This document shows, one piece after another, positions 36,162 through 51,072 of a DNA stretch of 64,000 bases (the stretch's first letter is position 1; the number at the start of each line of letters is the position of its first letter). The notes under the pieces are model-generated. The model saw only the letters and a program-made list of their open reading frames with translations. It was not told the DNA's origin and made no database searches. Position numbers and translations under genes: made by a program. Location: the NCBI GenBank assembly GCA_025766275.1, contig JAFKAC010000006.1, positions 1,178,001 through 1,242,000 of the forward strand, read 5' to 3'. This stretch comes from Lactarius indigo (taxonomy: Eukaryota > Basidiomycota > Agaricomycetes > Russulales > Russulaceae).

Positions 36162-36810
36162 GTTGTGTGAACGTTCTGTTTTCCGTTTCCCCCAAATAAA
36201 GGTTCGAACGTGTTCCGGCTAGTGCCGAGGTACTCCACGTGACACGTACGTGGCATCTGATGTGGGCCAGCGTCTTGGCTCACTTCTTGACGAGTGGCGT
36301 CAGCGGAGACTCCGAGCAAGGACTCCGAGTGCAAGTGATTTACAGATATTTGGACCGTACAGAAGAAAGGTTATGGATCACATACTGTAGGATAAGACGG
36401 ACGGGTGGATCGAGATTACGGCCGCACTGTGCGGTGTGTCACATCGGCCAGGAGTGAATTAGGCGAACTTATAGACACTATGATCAGTGGTGTGGGCAGC
36501 AGGTCTTATTCGCTGAATGATATTAGATATTGCAGCTAATTAAGCCGTGCGCTAGTACAGTATTGGCTCGTAGATAGGCGGGCTGCTGGTATATACATCA
36601 ATGCTGTAAGGAGAAGCAAAGTAATGAGATATGGAGCTGGGCGAGTAGTCACCCCTGCGGTTATGATCATGTGGCCTCACACCCTGTTCATCGTCCATCA
36701 GCAATGAGGCTGCGAATGGCGATGACGGGAAAAGTATATAGGAGATAATGACCTTCAGCTCATCTTGCATGGGGATTTGATCTTCGGGTCAGAAGTGCGC
36801 GTCCTGAAAT
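36162..36810. other. Intergenic region
   Basis: About 650 bases separate the start of the cyclophilin gene and the stop of the RBR ligase gene, both on the minus strand. The cyclophilin promoter and the ligase's 3' untranslated region are expected here. The open frame 36239-36457 shows nothing recognisable. Confidence 0.5.
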
Positions 36811-39647
36811 TCAACGCCTGTGTCTACCTCGACCTGCCATCCTCAGTGCGTGACCTAGAGCCATGTGCAATGGAGGTAGTGCCTGTTGAAGCGGGGGAGG
36901 AGGGAGGGGTCGCATAGGGAAAGGAGGGACCAAGGGGTCGAACGCCCCACCCGGCGGCATCGGGAACATCCCCTGGGCTTCGTTCTCGGGGGCCGGGCGT
37001 CGGTCCAACTCACCAAAGCCTGCGGGACCCTGCGCGAAAAGGCGTTCAAAGTCAAATACGGGCATACCATGTGGGAAGGGGAGCGCCGCCATGACGGGAT
37101 GGGCAATTGGGACGTGAACATGATTCGCATGATGGACCTGAACATAGGCAGGCGGTAAGGGTATTTGAGGGGGTCTGCCAGGGAGAGCCTGGGCGTGTCG
37201 TTCAGGTGGAGGAGGCAGTTCCACCCGAATGTCTTCGTCCCGAACCTCTGGGTGCAGTGCTTTGTATTCATTCAAGGCCTTCTCTGCTGCGGCAGCGATC
37301 TCAATTGGCCATCGAGGGTCACAGGGATGCTCGACCAGATAGAGTGCGGGATTGTCATACCTCCTTGGTCTGTCTGTCGTCAGCGGCGTCCCATAAGGGG
37401 CATTTCTTCGAACTACTGGATTGCCGAGGTCCACCACGTCGCTATGATCACATTCGTCAGTATGTCCTTTGAATGGACAGGTAGAACAAGCCTCACTTCA
37501 TCAAAGTGGTCATAGCCCTTGATGATCGAACGACAAATGTAGCATGAGATTGTACGGCAGTATGTGCAGGTTATTTTGTTGCACTAGTGAATACTTCAAG
37601 TCAATGCGAAACGTTTCACAAGTCGAAATACCTACCCCGTATTCCTTGACAAATGCTTTACGAGTGTGTAAGCATCAGAATGACCTAGGCTCAGGAATTT
37701 TGCGTACCCTTCTGGCACTTGGGGCAGTTGCGCATCAGAGCCCGAGCTATAATTTCGAATGGGTGACACATTAGATGGATAGAACGAGAACATACTCATA
37801 GCTTCTTCAACGGCGTGCTTCCCGTCCAGCTTCGCATCTTCCTCCATTTCTAACTCCTAGTGAGAACACTTCGCAAGAAAGGGCGCAGCTCATCACATTA
37901 CCTTCGCAAGACTTCGGAACGTGGTCCTAACCGCCAACTCAGCGCCTCCAAAACGAAGAGCGAGACATGTACTCACCTCTTTCTTGCACTTTCGACAGCT
38001 CACCTTCTCGCATTCTTCATTCTGACACCTCAAAAGCTTATCTTGGTCAAAGTCCACGTCCATGACGACTTTGAAGTCGCAAAATGGACATTCTTCCAGA
38101 CCTTCGATCCCTGCCTGTTCGATGTCACGACGCTGGCGGATGTCTTCGTATAATCCGAAAAGCTTTTCGGTAAGAACGCGGCGAAGCTCTGAATCTGGGA
38201 AGGTCATCTTGCAACCGGATAAGTCCATGCAGCGCAGATCCGAGTTCTGCTCCCCCAATTGTGTGGACACATAGGATGTTACGCAGTTCTTGCAGAACAG
38301 GTGGGTATCTATGCACTGGGCCATCTCACTCTGGGAAAGAAATCAATATCAATGGGAAGTAGGAAGGTCTGCAGGGAAGCTTACGAAAGGATAGTTCGAG
38401 AAGCAACAACCACACTCGATTCCGTCCTCTCCGTCTCCCTCCGCTTGGGGAATAGAGCCTGAGTCCGTCGTGCCATCGTGACATTCCATATACTTGACGA
38501 GCCATGTATGCTCCTTCATGAATTCCTGCTCTGTAAGGAAGGCTTTGCTATTAAGCTTGCGTTTTATCTTCGGCCCTTGCGGGGAGCATGGAACGGCCGA
38601 GGCTGGATTTGCGCCTTGATGCAAGAGGTAGAGGTACGTAGGCACATAACCACCCTTATGCGAGGAGAGGGCTCTAGTGAGGTAGGTGTGATCGACAGCC
38701 GGAAAATTACTTCGAAGATAATTCTGTCCCACAAGTCAGCGAACGGCATGGCGGGGAGAAGCCGACGCACCAAGCATAACCCCCGGTATACTGGTCCACG
38801 GCCCCTATTGGCATCTAAATTTGCGTAATTTATCCTCGTATTATCATCCTCCGATACGTCCGAGGGTTTCTCTTTGGCCGATCTTGCTTTCCCTTTCCCT
38901 TTAAGATCCCTGGGGTATGATGAATCTTCGAGGAGAGCGTGGATGACGACGTCGAGGAGATTGCCGGAAAAGGAAGCCTTGTGTTGATCGAGGAGATTGA
39001 AGACGTGTGCAGGCAGAACGTCAGGGACTACCTCGCGCACCCGCTCGACAAGGACCTCATGCGGTTCTTGCTCAACCTCTGAAACAGGGGTAACAACTGG
39101 AGGTGATGGCTCACGAACAAGCGGAAGGAGCTCGGGAGGGAAAGTCAGCTCATTGTATGGCAGCTGAGGGTCGTCGGGGTTCGCTGGAGGAATGATTTGC
39201 ATGGATTCCCCTCCGAAAAATGTAGGGTGTGTGTGTGGCCCCTGGACAGCAGGGAAAACGGATGGTAAAATTGGTACCGGAGGTGATGTAGGGGTCTGAG
39301 CTCTGGGCCTCAGAGTGCGCTCTGTTGCTGCGGGCCTGCAAAACCATGAGATCAACCCGGTCGACAAAGAGCTGCGGAAATGCCCTGCACCTCAAGGTTT
39401 GGGACGCTCTACTCGATGAACCGTTTTGTCCCGAGCGAGAACGAACTCGTCTCTTCACCCTTTTATACGGCGCGCTGCTCTGGCTGTCCGAAGAATCAGT
39501 GAGCTCAATCGCACTGTCGTCACCATCGGATAGGGGGCGTTTGCGATGTAGGGGACGATAGACCGTCTGGGGCTCTAACTCTGGCGAGGGCGAAATATCA
39601 ATCACCCCCTCCATCATGTGAGACGAAGACCCGAGCATGTTGGCCAT
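36811..39647 (-). CDS. RING-between-RING ubiquitin ligase, RNF216/TRIAD3-like
   Basis: RBR ligases carry ubiquitin on a RING2 cysteine before passing it to the substrate. The start at 39647 (MANMLGSSSHMMEG) leads through an acidic, Ser-rich head and an unstructured Pro-rich part (GPHTHPTFFGGES) to a helical region. The RBR module has ECGCCFSNYPF and MAQCIDTHLFCKNCVTSYVS (RING1), CMDLSGCKMTFPDSELRRVL, ECPFCDFKVVMDVDFDQDKL and LRCQNEECEKVSCRKCKKE (IBR), then MRNCPKCQK, AFVKEYGCNKITCTYCRTIS and CYICRSIIKGYDHFDE (RING2, catalytic Cys in GCNK). The GYDHF ending is typical of RNF216. A Pro/His-rich tail ends with GRGRHRR at 36811. One frame change within the region 39300-39360 and another near 38760 are either introns or base errors. 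Confidence 0.88.
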
Positions 39648-40213
39648 TGTTGTTCTGGGTAGACCAGCAGATATGACAAACAATAATTGGAAGTGTACGT
39701 GGTGTTTATAACCTAGGGGCGTAACTTTAGGGGTGGGCAGCACTGTGAGCACCAAAGCAATAGATAGGGACGGTCCTAAGAGCGACGAGCCTTTAAGGAA
39801 TCGGGGCAGACGCAAACCCTTTGTTCCGAGTCACGACTGCGGTGGAATTGCCCTGGCACGAGTCAAGCCCTTGATGTCCCCGTGACCGTGTGCCGGATGG
39901 CTCTCATTTGACTCTCGGAACGTTCATAGCATCAAAGAACTACAGCAGAAGCGATGTTTTCTACTACACGAACTGGCATACTAAGTCATTGAATCGGCAC
40001 GAAGCCAGTGGCCGTTTAGATGTGGGGGTGGCACGCCACTGCCACTGCCACGATCCAAGTCCGAGTCTCGTTGGCACCTTTGGCGTTGTCGTGACGTAAC
40101 GCGTGACAATGTCACCCACGTTTACTCGAGACCGAGTCACAGCTTTCTAATTTCCACTTCAGCTCGCCACATTTTCATTTTAACATCCAGGAGAGCAACG
40201 TAGAAAATACTTT
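39648..40213. other. Divergent promoter region between the RBR ligase and ESA1 genes
   Basis: This 566-base stretch separates two divergent genes. The open frame 39890-40099 is not supported. The sequence near 40180-40213 is a typical fungal leader for ESA1. No other structure was seen. Confidence 0.5.
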
Positions 40214-42310
<2,097 letters not shown>

Positions 42311-42580
42311 CCGGCGTGCGAGGCTGTTCGCGACAGCGGCGATCAGGGGAGGAGAGGGAACGGGCGACGGTCGGTGTTTTTATTATGAAGCTGTATTTGT
42401 GCCATAAAATATTGTGCCATAAAAAAACGACAAATGAAATGACCTCGGCGTCAATGAAAAGGTCCCTTTACAGCTAACACCCCGTTTTATCGTAACGCGC
42501 TAATGTGGGGGACGGGGTTCAGTACAAGTCATCGTGTACACGTACACGAACTCCGGTGCGGTACAGTATATTCGTCGGGG

Positions 42581-43371
42581 TCAGTCTTCATCAGCGCCCG
42601 CCTGGCCAGGGACGCGTCTGCGGATGTGCGCCGTCGCCGGATCTTCGAAGCTCTCCGCGCGTTCCAGCAAGGTGAACGACGAATCCCCGCTCGTGCTCTC
42701 CCCACCTCCATATGCCCCGCTTCCCTCCGACGCGGTGCGCTCGTGTCCGTGCTCGGGCAGCAGCGGCACGACATGATCGTCCACCTCCTCTCCGATTCCC
42801 TCGCCCTCCTCCCTCGGGAAACTCCTCCGGCGGCTGAGCATCGGCGACCCGGGCATACTCACGACAGGCGAGAATACGCCAACGCCGGCGAGTCGCGCGG
42901 CGCCGTCCTCGTCGTCTACAAAGTACGTAGCCTCGGCGGCGGTGGCAGTGAGCTCATGGTCGATGGCACCCGCGGCGGAAGTGAGCTCTCCTTGGGATGG
43001 CGATGGGGTGACGAGGGCGGTGTCGGGGATATTGGGATCGGACTTGAATGGGTCTGCATGGGCGAAAGAGGACTTATGAGTGGTCGATGCGGTTGGGTCG
43101 CCGAGGGTGCGTGCGATCACATAGGATGTGACGTCCTATTTAGAGAAATGGTACGTGAGTTGTAGTGAGAGGAGAGGGCTGTGTGTGCCAAGGCGCCGTG
43201 GACTATAGTACTTACAAGTAGGCAAAGGACTACAGTCGGCAAAATGGCAAGGATGGCCCAGATACGGAAGCCATAAGCGATGGTAGCGACCCAGGAGTTG
43301 TGGTCGTAGTTCCAAAGATAGTCGATGTACCAATCCCAGAGATAGGGAGGTGCGATAACAGCGGACGACAT
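42581..43371 (-). CDS. Small membrane protein, basidiomycete-type, unknown function
   Basis: Two exons (43371-43216 and 43135-42581) with a clean phase-0 intron (GTAAGT donor, AAATAG acceptor) give 236 residues with no frame break. The N-terminus MSSAVIAPPYLWDWYIDYLW is aromatic and is followed by a single membrane segment (IWAILAILPTVVLCLL), then DVTSYVIARTLGDPTAS. The rest is soluble, acidic and Ser/Pro-rich with several possible phosphorylation sites. The clean structure supports a real gene. I do not recognise a domain, and the role is unknown. The next gene, the CSL factor on the same strand, starts well upstream. Confidence 0.78.
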
Positions 43372-43753
43372 GGTGTGTCTGCAGCAGCAGTTGCACTGGA
43401 TTTTTATTTTTTTATCGGAGCTACCGGGACGAGCCTCAGTCGTCGTGACACCACATCCAAGACAAACTATAATAAGTAACGGTGACTTGACAATCTAATT
43501 CAATGCGAACGGCGTGATAATACAAAACTAAACAGCGAATGAAAAAAACGACAGTAACAGGAACATCGCCCCTAACACAACTGGACCACGGGGGTTTAAA
43601 TGAGTGGAACATGACGAGAAGAGACAAGGTAGGATCAACGACCTTGCGTGTTAGCCTCTCCCTCGATAATATAATGCGACACGAGCCCAGAGTGAAAGCA
43701 TAGACAAGACAGCAAATAGTGGGAATCGTGAACGAATAGAAATCACAGAGACA
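43372..43753. other. Spacer between small membrane protein and CSL genes
   Basis: This holds the promoter of the small membrane protein and the 3' end of the CSL gene, both on the minus strand. No gene or specific element was recognised. Confidence 0.45.
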
Positions 43754-46700
43754 CTAGGGATACATGACAGATGAAGGGAAGACGACGCCATCTCCCCTTA
43801 CGAGGATAATAGGTCGGCGTTTTGTTGGTTGGTTCTCTGGGGGAAGGCATCCAAGTACTTCCGAACACCGAACTTCGACAAAAGGCGATGGTTCTGATCC
43901 AAAGAAGACTGACACTGGTTCGGCTTTTGAAAAGTTCTCACCGTAAAGGGTCAGCATCTTGGAAGATTGCGGGGTCGGTTTTGCAAGCATGTGACGTGTC
44001 CCATGGCCCTTAGGCGCTTCCGATGCACGGTCGGGGGGTAAATACTTCACCACACCAGGGAAAGGCGTCACGGTTTTCGACGGTGTTGGGAACGAACCGG
44101 TCTGTGGGGCGTTCTGGTTGTCGAAGAGGACTGGTGGTACATAAAAGTTATACCGGACTTGATCTACGTTTAGATGAGATACAGTCAGCGAAACTTGGCG
44201 AGCCAGTGTGGAGATAGACCAACCTGTTCCGACAATAGTCCATACGCTCGTCTCACCGATGTCGACTTGCCATAGAGCACCCGAGGAAGCGCCGGAGTCA
44301 CTACCAGTTTGCCGGCTGCCAGAGGAACCAGCAGAGGTCGGGCGCCGTCGCGTCTTGGACGAAGCACTACTCTTGGACAAACCGCCCGCGCTCGATGAGC
44401 CACGCTTTCCTTTCTTGACACGTCCCCCATCGTTTGAGGGGAACTCCATGGGGTTCGGAACAGGGGATGTAGGCTCGCTCCGGACCGCTGGTGACGGCCC
44501 CGAGGCGAAGTAATCGTTGCCGGAACCATTCGATGCAGGGGTCGAGATGATAGGCGAACTAGGCACAGCTGGAGAATCGGGACTGCGTGGGCCATCGACT
44601 CCATTTTGCCACTGACGTCCATCAACTGGACGATAGGTGTTGACCTTTTCGCCCATGCAAGAGAGGAATGCGCCAGTCGAAGCCAAGGGTCCCTGGCTCG
44701 GGAGCGCCTTTTCCAGGCTCAAATACCTCAAACGCCACCTTATGCAATTGACTGACAGGATCACCGCAGACCTCGCCAGGGGCACAGAACTGCTCGCCAA
44801 CACCCTTGGAGCCTTCTTGGGCTCCACCCCCCACGACAGTGGTCTGGTGATCGACCTTTCGGATGATCAGCACCGGCGACACGACGCCAGATGTCAAACA
44901 TTGTAAGACGACGGTCTGATTGTAGTAGATCGGGATCGGCGTTCCATTGTTCATAAATGGAATGGCGTTTGGTGGTGGCGAAGGGTAGTCTGGGTGTGGT
45001 GGGGGCGGGGGTGGCACGTCCATACCCCCCGCTGGCTTCTCGGCATCCACGATGTACATGACGAACGGGTCTGCCGTAAGAGAGGTTAAACTGGCGCCTG
45101 ATAAAGCCACGGGGACACATGAATGGAACTCACCCCAACTGGATGTTTTGGCTATGAATGAGGGCGTCGATGCACGATTACGCTGGTCGATACCCATCAA
45201 CGGAGCGCCGTCTGATCCCTTAAATGAGGAACCGGAACCAGAGACACAGAGATATTTGGTGGATACAGTTTGAGATCTTAGTCGATGAAAGAGGGAAATT
45301 GTGGACCCATGATTGATGCAAACTATGACGGAGATGCCGTTATAGAACTAGTCACGAGGAGTGGCGAAACACGTACGCTCGAGGTTCTTCGCACTCTGCC
45401 GCTTCTTGCTAGGCTTGCTAATGACTTTGATTGGCCTACTGGGGAAAGTTCCGATAACCCGCTCGGGCTCATCCTCCCCAATAGAGGCGATGACCTTAAC
45501 GAGAGCTTCCACCTTTTTCTTCTTTTCGTCCACATCGGAGATGAAAAGCTGTTTCCCAACACAACGCCCTATATATGTTGTGCCACTGGGCGGGTCGGAA
45601 ACGTCGAAAGGCTTCCCCATAGCTGCTGACCATTCGATGTTGCCCTCCTGGCCAGCGGCCTCGCCAGAGATGGATACAACGACACGTGGAGGTGACAGTT
45701 TAGGTTCTTCACCGCGACGGACAACGTCAGACCACCACGAATTGCCGATCAGAATTGCGGTGGGAGGGGGACAAAGGAACCTAGATTGCAAATGGTGAAC
45801 CAAGGAGGGTTCACGGGCGGTTGTGAAGACTTACCGCTTCTCCGTGCCGTAAGACTTCTGGGCCACCTTGCTTGACATGACGATGACGGTACGTTCACCG
45901 AAAGCTAAGCGATTCGGTGTTCGAACATACTGATCGATATATGGTCTGTTCAAGTCGTGGCGTCATCAAGTCTCGAAAAAAACCAGACCCGGCTAGTTCT
46001 TACCTGATGAACGTTTGAAGGTCGGTTGCAGCACCCATTTGACCCATACGCATCCCCATCATGGTATCCCCGACGCTAGGAATGCGCAAACTTAGGTCAT
46101 TTGAAGGATTTGGGATGAGGTAGTTGGGAATTTCATCATAAGGCGGTCCACCCTCGTAGCGAGAATGAGTTGCCTGAGGGGGGACGCCACGAAGCTGATC
46201 ATGAGGGTGGCCCTGCATCTGGGACTGGCCAAGGTAGGTTTCCTGAGGGTATCGAGTTAAGCGATCCGAGAAGGGAGGGAGGGGGTTGGAACCAAAGTTA
46301 TGATGCGAGTTGACGGCAAGTGGGTAGTCGTCTGGCAATTCGGACTGGAAGCCGTTCGAGCTCACCACTGAGAGACGTCTGTCCGGAATTAGGTCTGTAA
46401 AGTCCTGCTTGATACCGTTTGGAGTGCCAGTTGAGAAGGGAAGGCTGCCGATGGGATCGCTGGGAGTGAGGGGGGTACCTTTGCCGCTACTCAGAGATGA
46501 GGATATGCTACCCATCATGTCGTAGGGACCAGTATTCTGAGAATGAAAGGAGTGGACGGAGTCATGGGGAAACATGCCCGAGTAGATTGAGTCTGAGTGG
46601 TGGCCATAGGAAGGGGTAGCGGGGGAGGTATTCGAGCGAAGGCGTTGGTGAGGGAATGGGGGTTGAGGAGGATGGGGGAAGAGGTCGTAGGGGGAATGCT

Positions 46701-47013
46701 CAGCGACATCCATTTTGTCATTATCAAAGGTATGGACAGGGATGTGGCCGGCAGAATGAGGAGGGTGAGAGTCGATGGGTTGGTCAAAGTGATGGGGGAG
46801 GAAGGTAGCGGGGGACGTGTTGTGAGGAGACAAGGAGGAAGAGGGGGCAGGATCTACGGACATGAGACGGTCTCTGGATACGCTACTGGATTTGAGAATC
46901 TCGCTGAGTTCCCAACGAGTGTCAGGACGGGAGGATGGAGGAGGATCAGGCGAGTTCATGGTAAAGTCAGATCTGGAATCGGACGGGAGACGCCAAGTCG
47001 CAGCGCGTGCCAT
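43754..47013 (-). CDS. CSL (CBF1/Su(H)/LAG-1) family transcription factor
   Basis: CSL proteins bind GTGGGAA-type DNA. In animals they serve Notch. In fungi, as in fission yeast Cbf11 and Cbf12, they act without it in cell-cycle, adhesion and lipid-gene control. The start at 47013 (MARAATWRLPSDSR) opens a 330-residue Pro/Ser/His-rich disordered head. The DNA-binding core then has QTFIR, PYIDQYVRTPNRLAF, ERTVIVMSSKVAQKSYGTEK and RFLCPPPTAILIGNSWW, the diagnostic LAG1-type N-terminal domain. The beta-trefoil domain follows (SGTTYIGRCVGKQLFISDVD, SFIAKTSSWDPFVMYIVD, IYYNQTVVLQCLTSGVVSPV with LIIRKVDHQTTV, and PVSQLHKVAFEV). A C-terminal IPT-like domain has SSKMLTLYGENFSKAEPVSV and ends GDGVVFPSSVMYP. 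There is a long Ser/Gly insert around 44250-44630, a feature of fungal CSL proteins. Confidence 0.93.
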
Positions 47014-50000
47014 GTAGAAGGAAAGGGGGGGTGCGAGTAGAGCGGAAGGAGGGAATAGTGAGGGGATGGGAGGGGGGAGGGGAAGAAGACCTAGAAGGAC
47101 ATCTCAGAACAGGGCACAAGTCGGCTGTCTTTTTAATGAATTCTGCTTTGTGGGGAGAGGGGAACAGGCCGCCGGATGATACCGCCCGAAGTTGAAAGGA
47201 CCAGTAGCAGGAGAGCCAGAGTATCTGTCTGATTCCTCGTCCTTGGGCTTAAGCCTCAGCCTGAGCGAACCTGAGCCCGTGCCTGTGCGACGGCGACCGT
47301 GATCGTGAACCTTATTCGTCTCTGCGTGTCCACTCCTCTCTCGTCCTTTCTCCAATCTCCGCATATACTCGCTCTCTCCTCTCCTCTCCACTGCATCCAG
47401 TCCCCGACTCAGCAAGGGTGACCTTGACGTAACCGCCAACCCCCTGGAACGATCCGTACGTACGGCAAACCAAGGCACACCACTTACTCTATAACGACTG
47501 GCTATGGTTCGCTCCTCTCAGGCGCTACTCGACTGAACTGCCTCCCATTTTCCAACCAACTCTTATGAATTATTCATCCCTCCCTCCCCTACAACCCAAT
47601 CCTTATTTTCTTTATTAGGCAATCTCTCTTTGCGGCATTTTCCGCACAGGAATTCCATTTCTGACAAATAACGGCATCACCCTCCTACTTGGTATCACAA
47701 CCACATGGTTGCATCTTTTGGCCTATCCAGATCTGTTTCGCCCACTCTTTCCAAGGTCGATCTCAAAATAATCTCCGTTTAACTGATGGTCACCATCCAT
47801 CTCCTCTAATTATCACTCTTGAGCGGCCCTCCTGCCGCGCCTCCCCTCATCCCCTTCTTTGCGCCCGTGGTCAACATCCATGCACATCCTTATCCAGATA
47901 TTGTCAAACCTGATCCCCAGCGCCTTTTTCTTTCCGCCCGAATACAGGTAAATCGCAGCCGGTCCGTCATCACACTTCGCTCCAATCAACGTGCCTGTAT
48001 AGTGTGCTTCCTTTCCTTTTGCCTCCTATACTCATGGCCAACTCTTGTGACATTCGGATCCCGAGTCACTCTTCTTTTGGATTCATAAAACTGTGGTGTG
48101 CCAACGGTCCCGGCTACACTTACCTGGATTTTTTCGGTGTCTTTCATCAACCACTTTCCCGGATCTTATTTCCCATTGTGGGTAACACCTGATGCTGCCC
48201 ATGCGGTCGCTTCACCACCCGTTCGTTGCCCAGTCCAGATAGACTTCCCCTCCTCCCCAGAATACTATGCAATACAATTCACAATTGACCTACAACTCTT
48301 GAGACAGGCCATTGGAACAGCTACTCTTCGTGGTATAATTTGATCCGCCAAGAGTCACCATCATTGATCAGCTCGAGCCCTTGATCATAGTTGTCCGATG
48401 CCATGACGGTTTCCGCTGATTCTAGCTGTGCTCGTAGCCCGACAAGCCCTGTCGTCACCTGAAACTCACGAAGACCACAGTGGTGCAACGAAAACCAATA
48501 TTGACCCAGCGGTCCTGTCGTATCCCCCTTCAAACGCTGAACGACAGAACGGCCGCGGACAAACGCCACCCTTACAGCTCACTGGATAGATCCGACGTCT
48601 CGGAATCGGTTGCATTCTGGCCCTGAAATAGTCCATCTGTCATTTCTGGATTATCTGAAGCTGCTGTCCTAAAATAGCAGCGAGCTCGGTTTTTTTCGCT
48701 TACGGCCTCTGAAGCACCCACCAGGGCACCCAGTAGCCGCGCTCAGGTTACGTGCTCAGAACATCAACAACCTGACGGCGCCTATTCTCTAATACTCCTA
48801 CTGATGCCATCCGGTGACAAGGACGACGTGCTGTTGCTCGCAGGGTCACAGGTCTTCGATTCTCACAGACTTTTTGGGGGCCAAGGGAACTTTTATCTCG
48901 CGACGCTCGTCGGCTGAATTGATTGACGGATAGCACACCTCTGCGACATCAGAAGTAACACGCTTATCAAAAAAAAAGACTCAGTGGCAGCACTCTTTTT
49001 ACTAACAAATTCGGCGCTTTTCTAGACTCCTGGTCTTCGGACAACCAGTGTCCAGTCGTCAAAATCATACTGTAAGCAAACTGAGGCTTAAAGCGACCAC
49101 TATACTGGGGTTAAGTCACGGAGTTGTCGTGCCTCCACGGATGCTTTTATCACGTCCCGCAAAAGTTTTCAACCCTCCTAGCTTCCGAGGGTCTTGTTGT
49201 GACGACCCCCACAATGCCACAGACCACCCGCGGTTGAGCATCTGGCAAACCCCGCTCTGGTCTGCAGACACACGGAATGAGTGGGGCGCATTGGGGCGCA
49301 TTTACGGTTTTCCCTCTGGTCACACTAGGGACGATCGAGTTCGGTTCGGAACAGCCTGGTCGACATCAATCTGCCCGCTACCCAGTGTATTAAGCTGTCG
49401 GCCTTTCCGGGGAGCATGTCTACCCTTACGTGCACCTGGCCTCGATGCGGCTCGAATTCGAGTAGAACACTGGTCTAGGTTCGACCTGTGATAGTCGGAA
49501 TGTTAGTTCGTAACTTACATGCCGTATGCTTGATTCCGAGAGGTAAGCTTCATCTTGGCAGGTTCCTTGACCAACGGTATCTGCGCCACTTTGGAATTAG
49601 GCGGCGGAGGCGAAATATGGCCGTGAATTACCCACAAAAAGTGCGGATTGCAAAAAGCACCCCAGTAGGTTCCCGGATCGGCGTCAATTCGCAAATTTGC
49701 TTACTGTATTGTATCGGCAGTTGGCAGACTGTATGATGTGACATCTGCCATAATTCGTCTCCGTAATATCTGTCGACCTAAGCTAGATGGATCACACCGC
49801 GAGATCGTTAGCGAATATTGATGTCCATGAAGTTCCTACCATTTCGGCCACGAGGACTTTGAAGTTGTGTTGAAGGCAAGTGAGGGTGAGTTGTGTCGAG
49901 GAGCGACTAAGAGTTTCGTCGGGCAGTGGTACTGATTTTCGGCCCGACAGATCTCATCACTTGTGCCGTACGCACCTCTTACAGTAATGGACATCGCTCC

Positions 50001-51072
50001 AAGACCGATGACCGGTCAGCCCCGCGCCACGACTTCACTCCCGTCATACAAGGTTATTTTTTACGTCCTAATTGGCTCATTCGTTCTTGCATAGGTCCAG
50101 CTAGCGAAGCGAATCCGCGCAACCCGAACCCATTCCAGCCACTCTTCTGCTGGCTGCTCAAGTGAGACAAACTCTCTTGCAGCGCATTTGTCGCATGTAT
50201 GTATGCATAACTCAAGTCTCCGTGGGCGGTGTCCTCCAGGGATGCATAGAACTTGCCTTGTTTTGCTCTGGCAGAACCTGCCCGGTAGATCCGTACCGCT
50301 CGTTCTCCAGAAAACTCGCTTTCTAGTACGTTGGTGACTAGCTAGATGATAACACAATCCTCGCCGCCGTGGGCACCGCTATCCATTGCAACCCAATTCT
50401 TGCTTCTTTGCGAAAGCTCAACTTTCTCGTGGTCACCGTTTGGGCTTTATTCTGGCTTGAGTGTGCCGCATGGCACGCAACTACGGAAGGTTGTCTCGTA
50501 CCTGTATCAACATCTGCGAGATCCCGGGGAGGAAGATTAATTTGAACGTACTATTCATCCGCACTGTAGTTCGATTTCGTAAAGCCTTTCGACCCCTACT
50601 CCCCTGTTGTATGAGTGTGCCGTGCCATCCATATCACGTGGTCTGTTGACCCTTGTCCTTTGGCACTTGGGGAATACACCACTGTGGTGGTATTTGAGTG
50701 TTGGGAGGTTTGCAGAGCGAGCGAATGTATACATCGCTGATTCCCGAATAAAACGGAACGATGCGGCGCCACAGACATAAGTTAGACGCGAAGGATGGAT
50801 CCCGAAGATGAGATGTAACCGAAGCGGTCGAAAACGAACTGCTCACTAAACACCCCCACAACGCGCACCTCTTTCATTTCCTCCTCTCCCTTCCCTCCCC
50901 TCTCTGGCTCTCACCTGGGGAACAGCCCTTCTCTCCGTTCCCCCGATCATTCATTGAGCTCTGATACTGCGTATTCGGCTCAATCCATTTTGCACAGCCT
51001 TCCGTTCCGTCGGGCCCATCTATGCATGCACATTGTTGAGTCCTCACAAGGCTGAAGTAATATATTCTTTCC
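47014..51072. other. Long region without a recognised gene
   Basis: About 4 kb lies between the CSL gene (-) and the next plus-strand gene. The first few hundred bases probably hold the CSL promoter and leader. A minus-strand frame at 48321-48569 (ends GDSWRIKLYHEE) looks protein-like (mixed hydrophobic and charged residues, LHHCGLREFQVTTGLVGLRA) but I recognise no family and no flanking exons. The largest plus-strand frame, 49048-49491, shows no family signal. No repeat, transposon or tRNA was recognised. Confidence 0.4.

Noticed and set aside
49048..49491. 147-codon plus-strand open frame in the large gap
   Set aside because: Composition looks random, with no family resemblance and no flanking exons.
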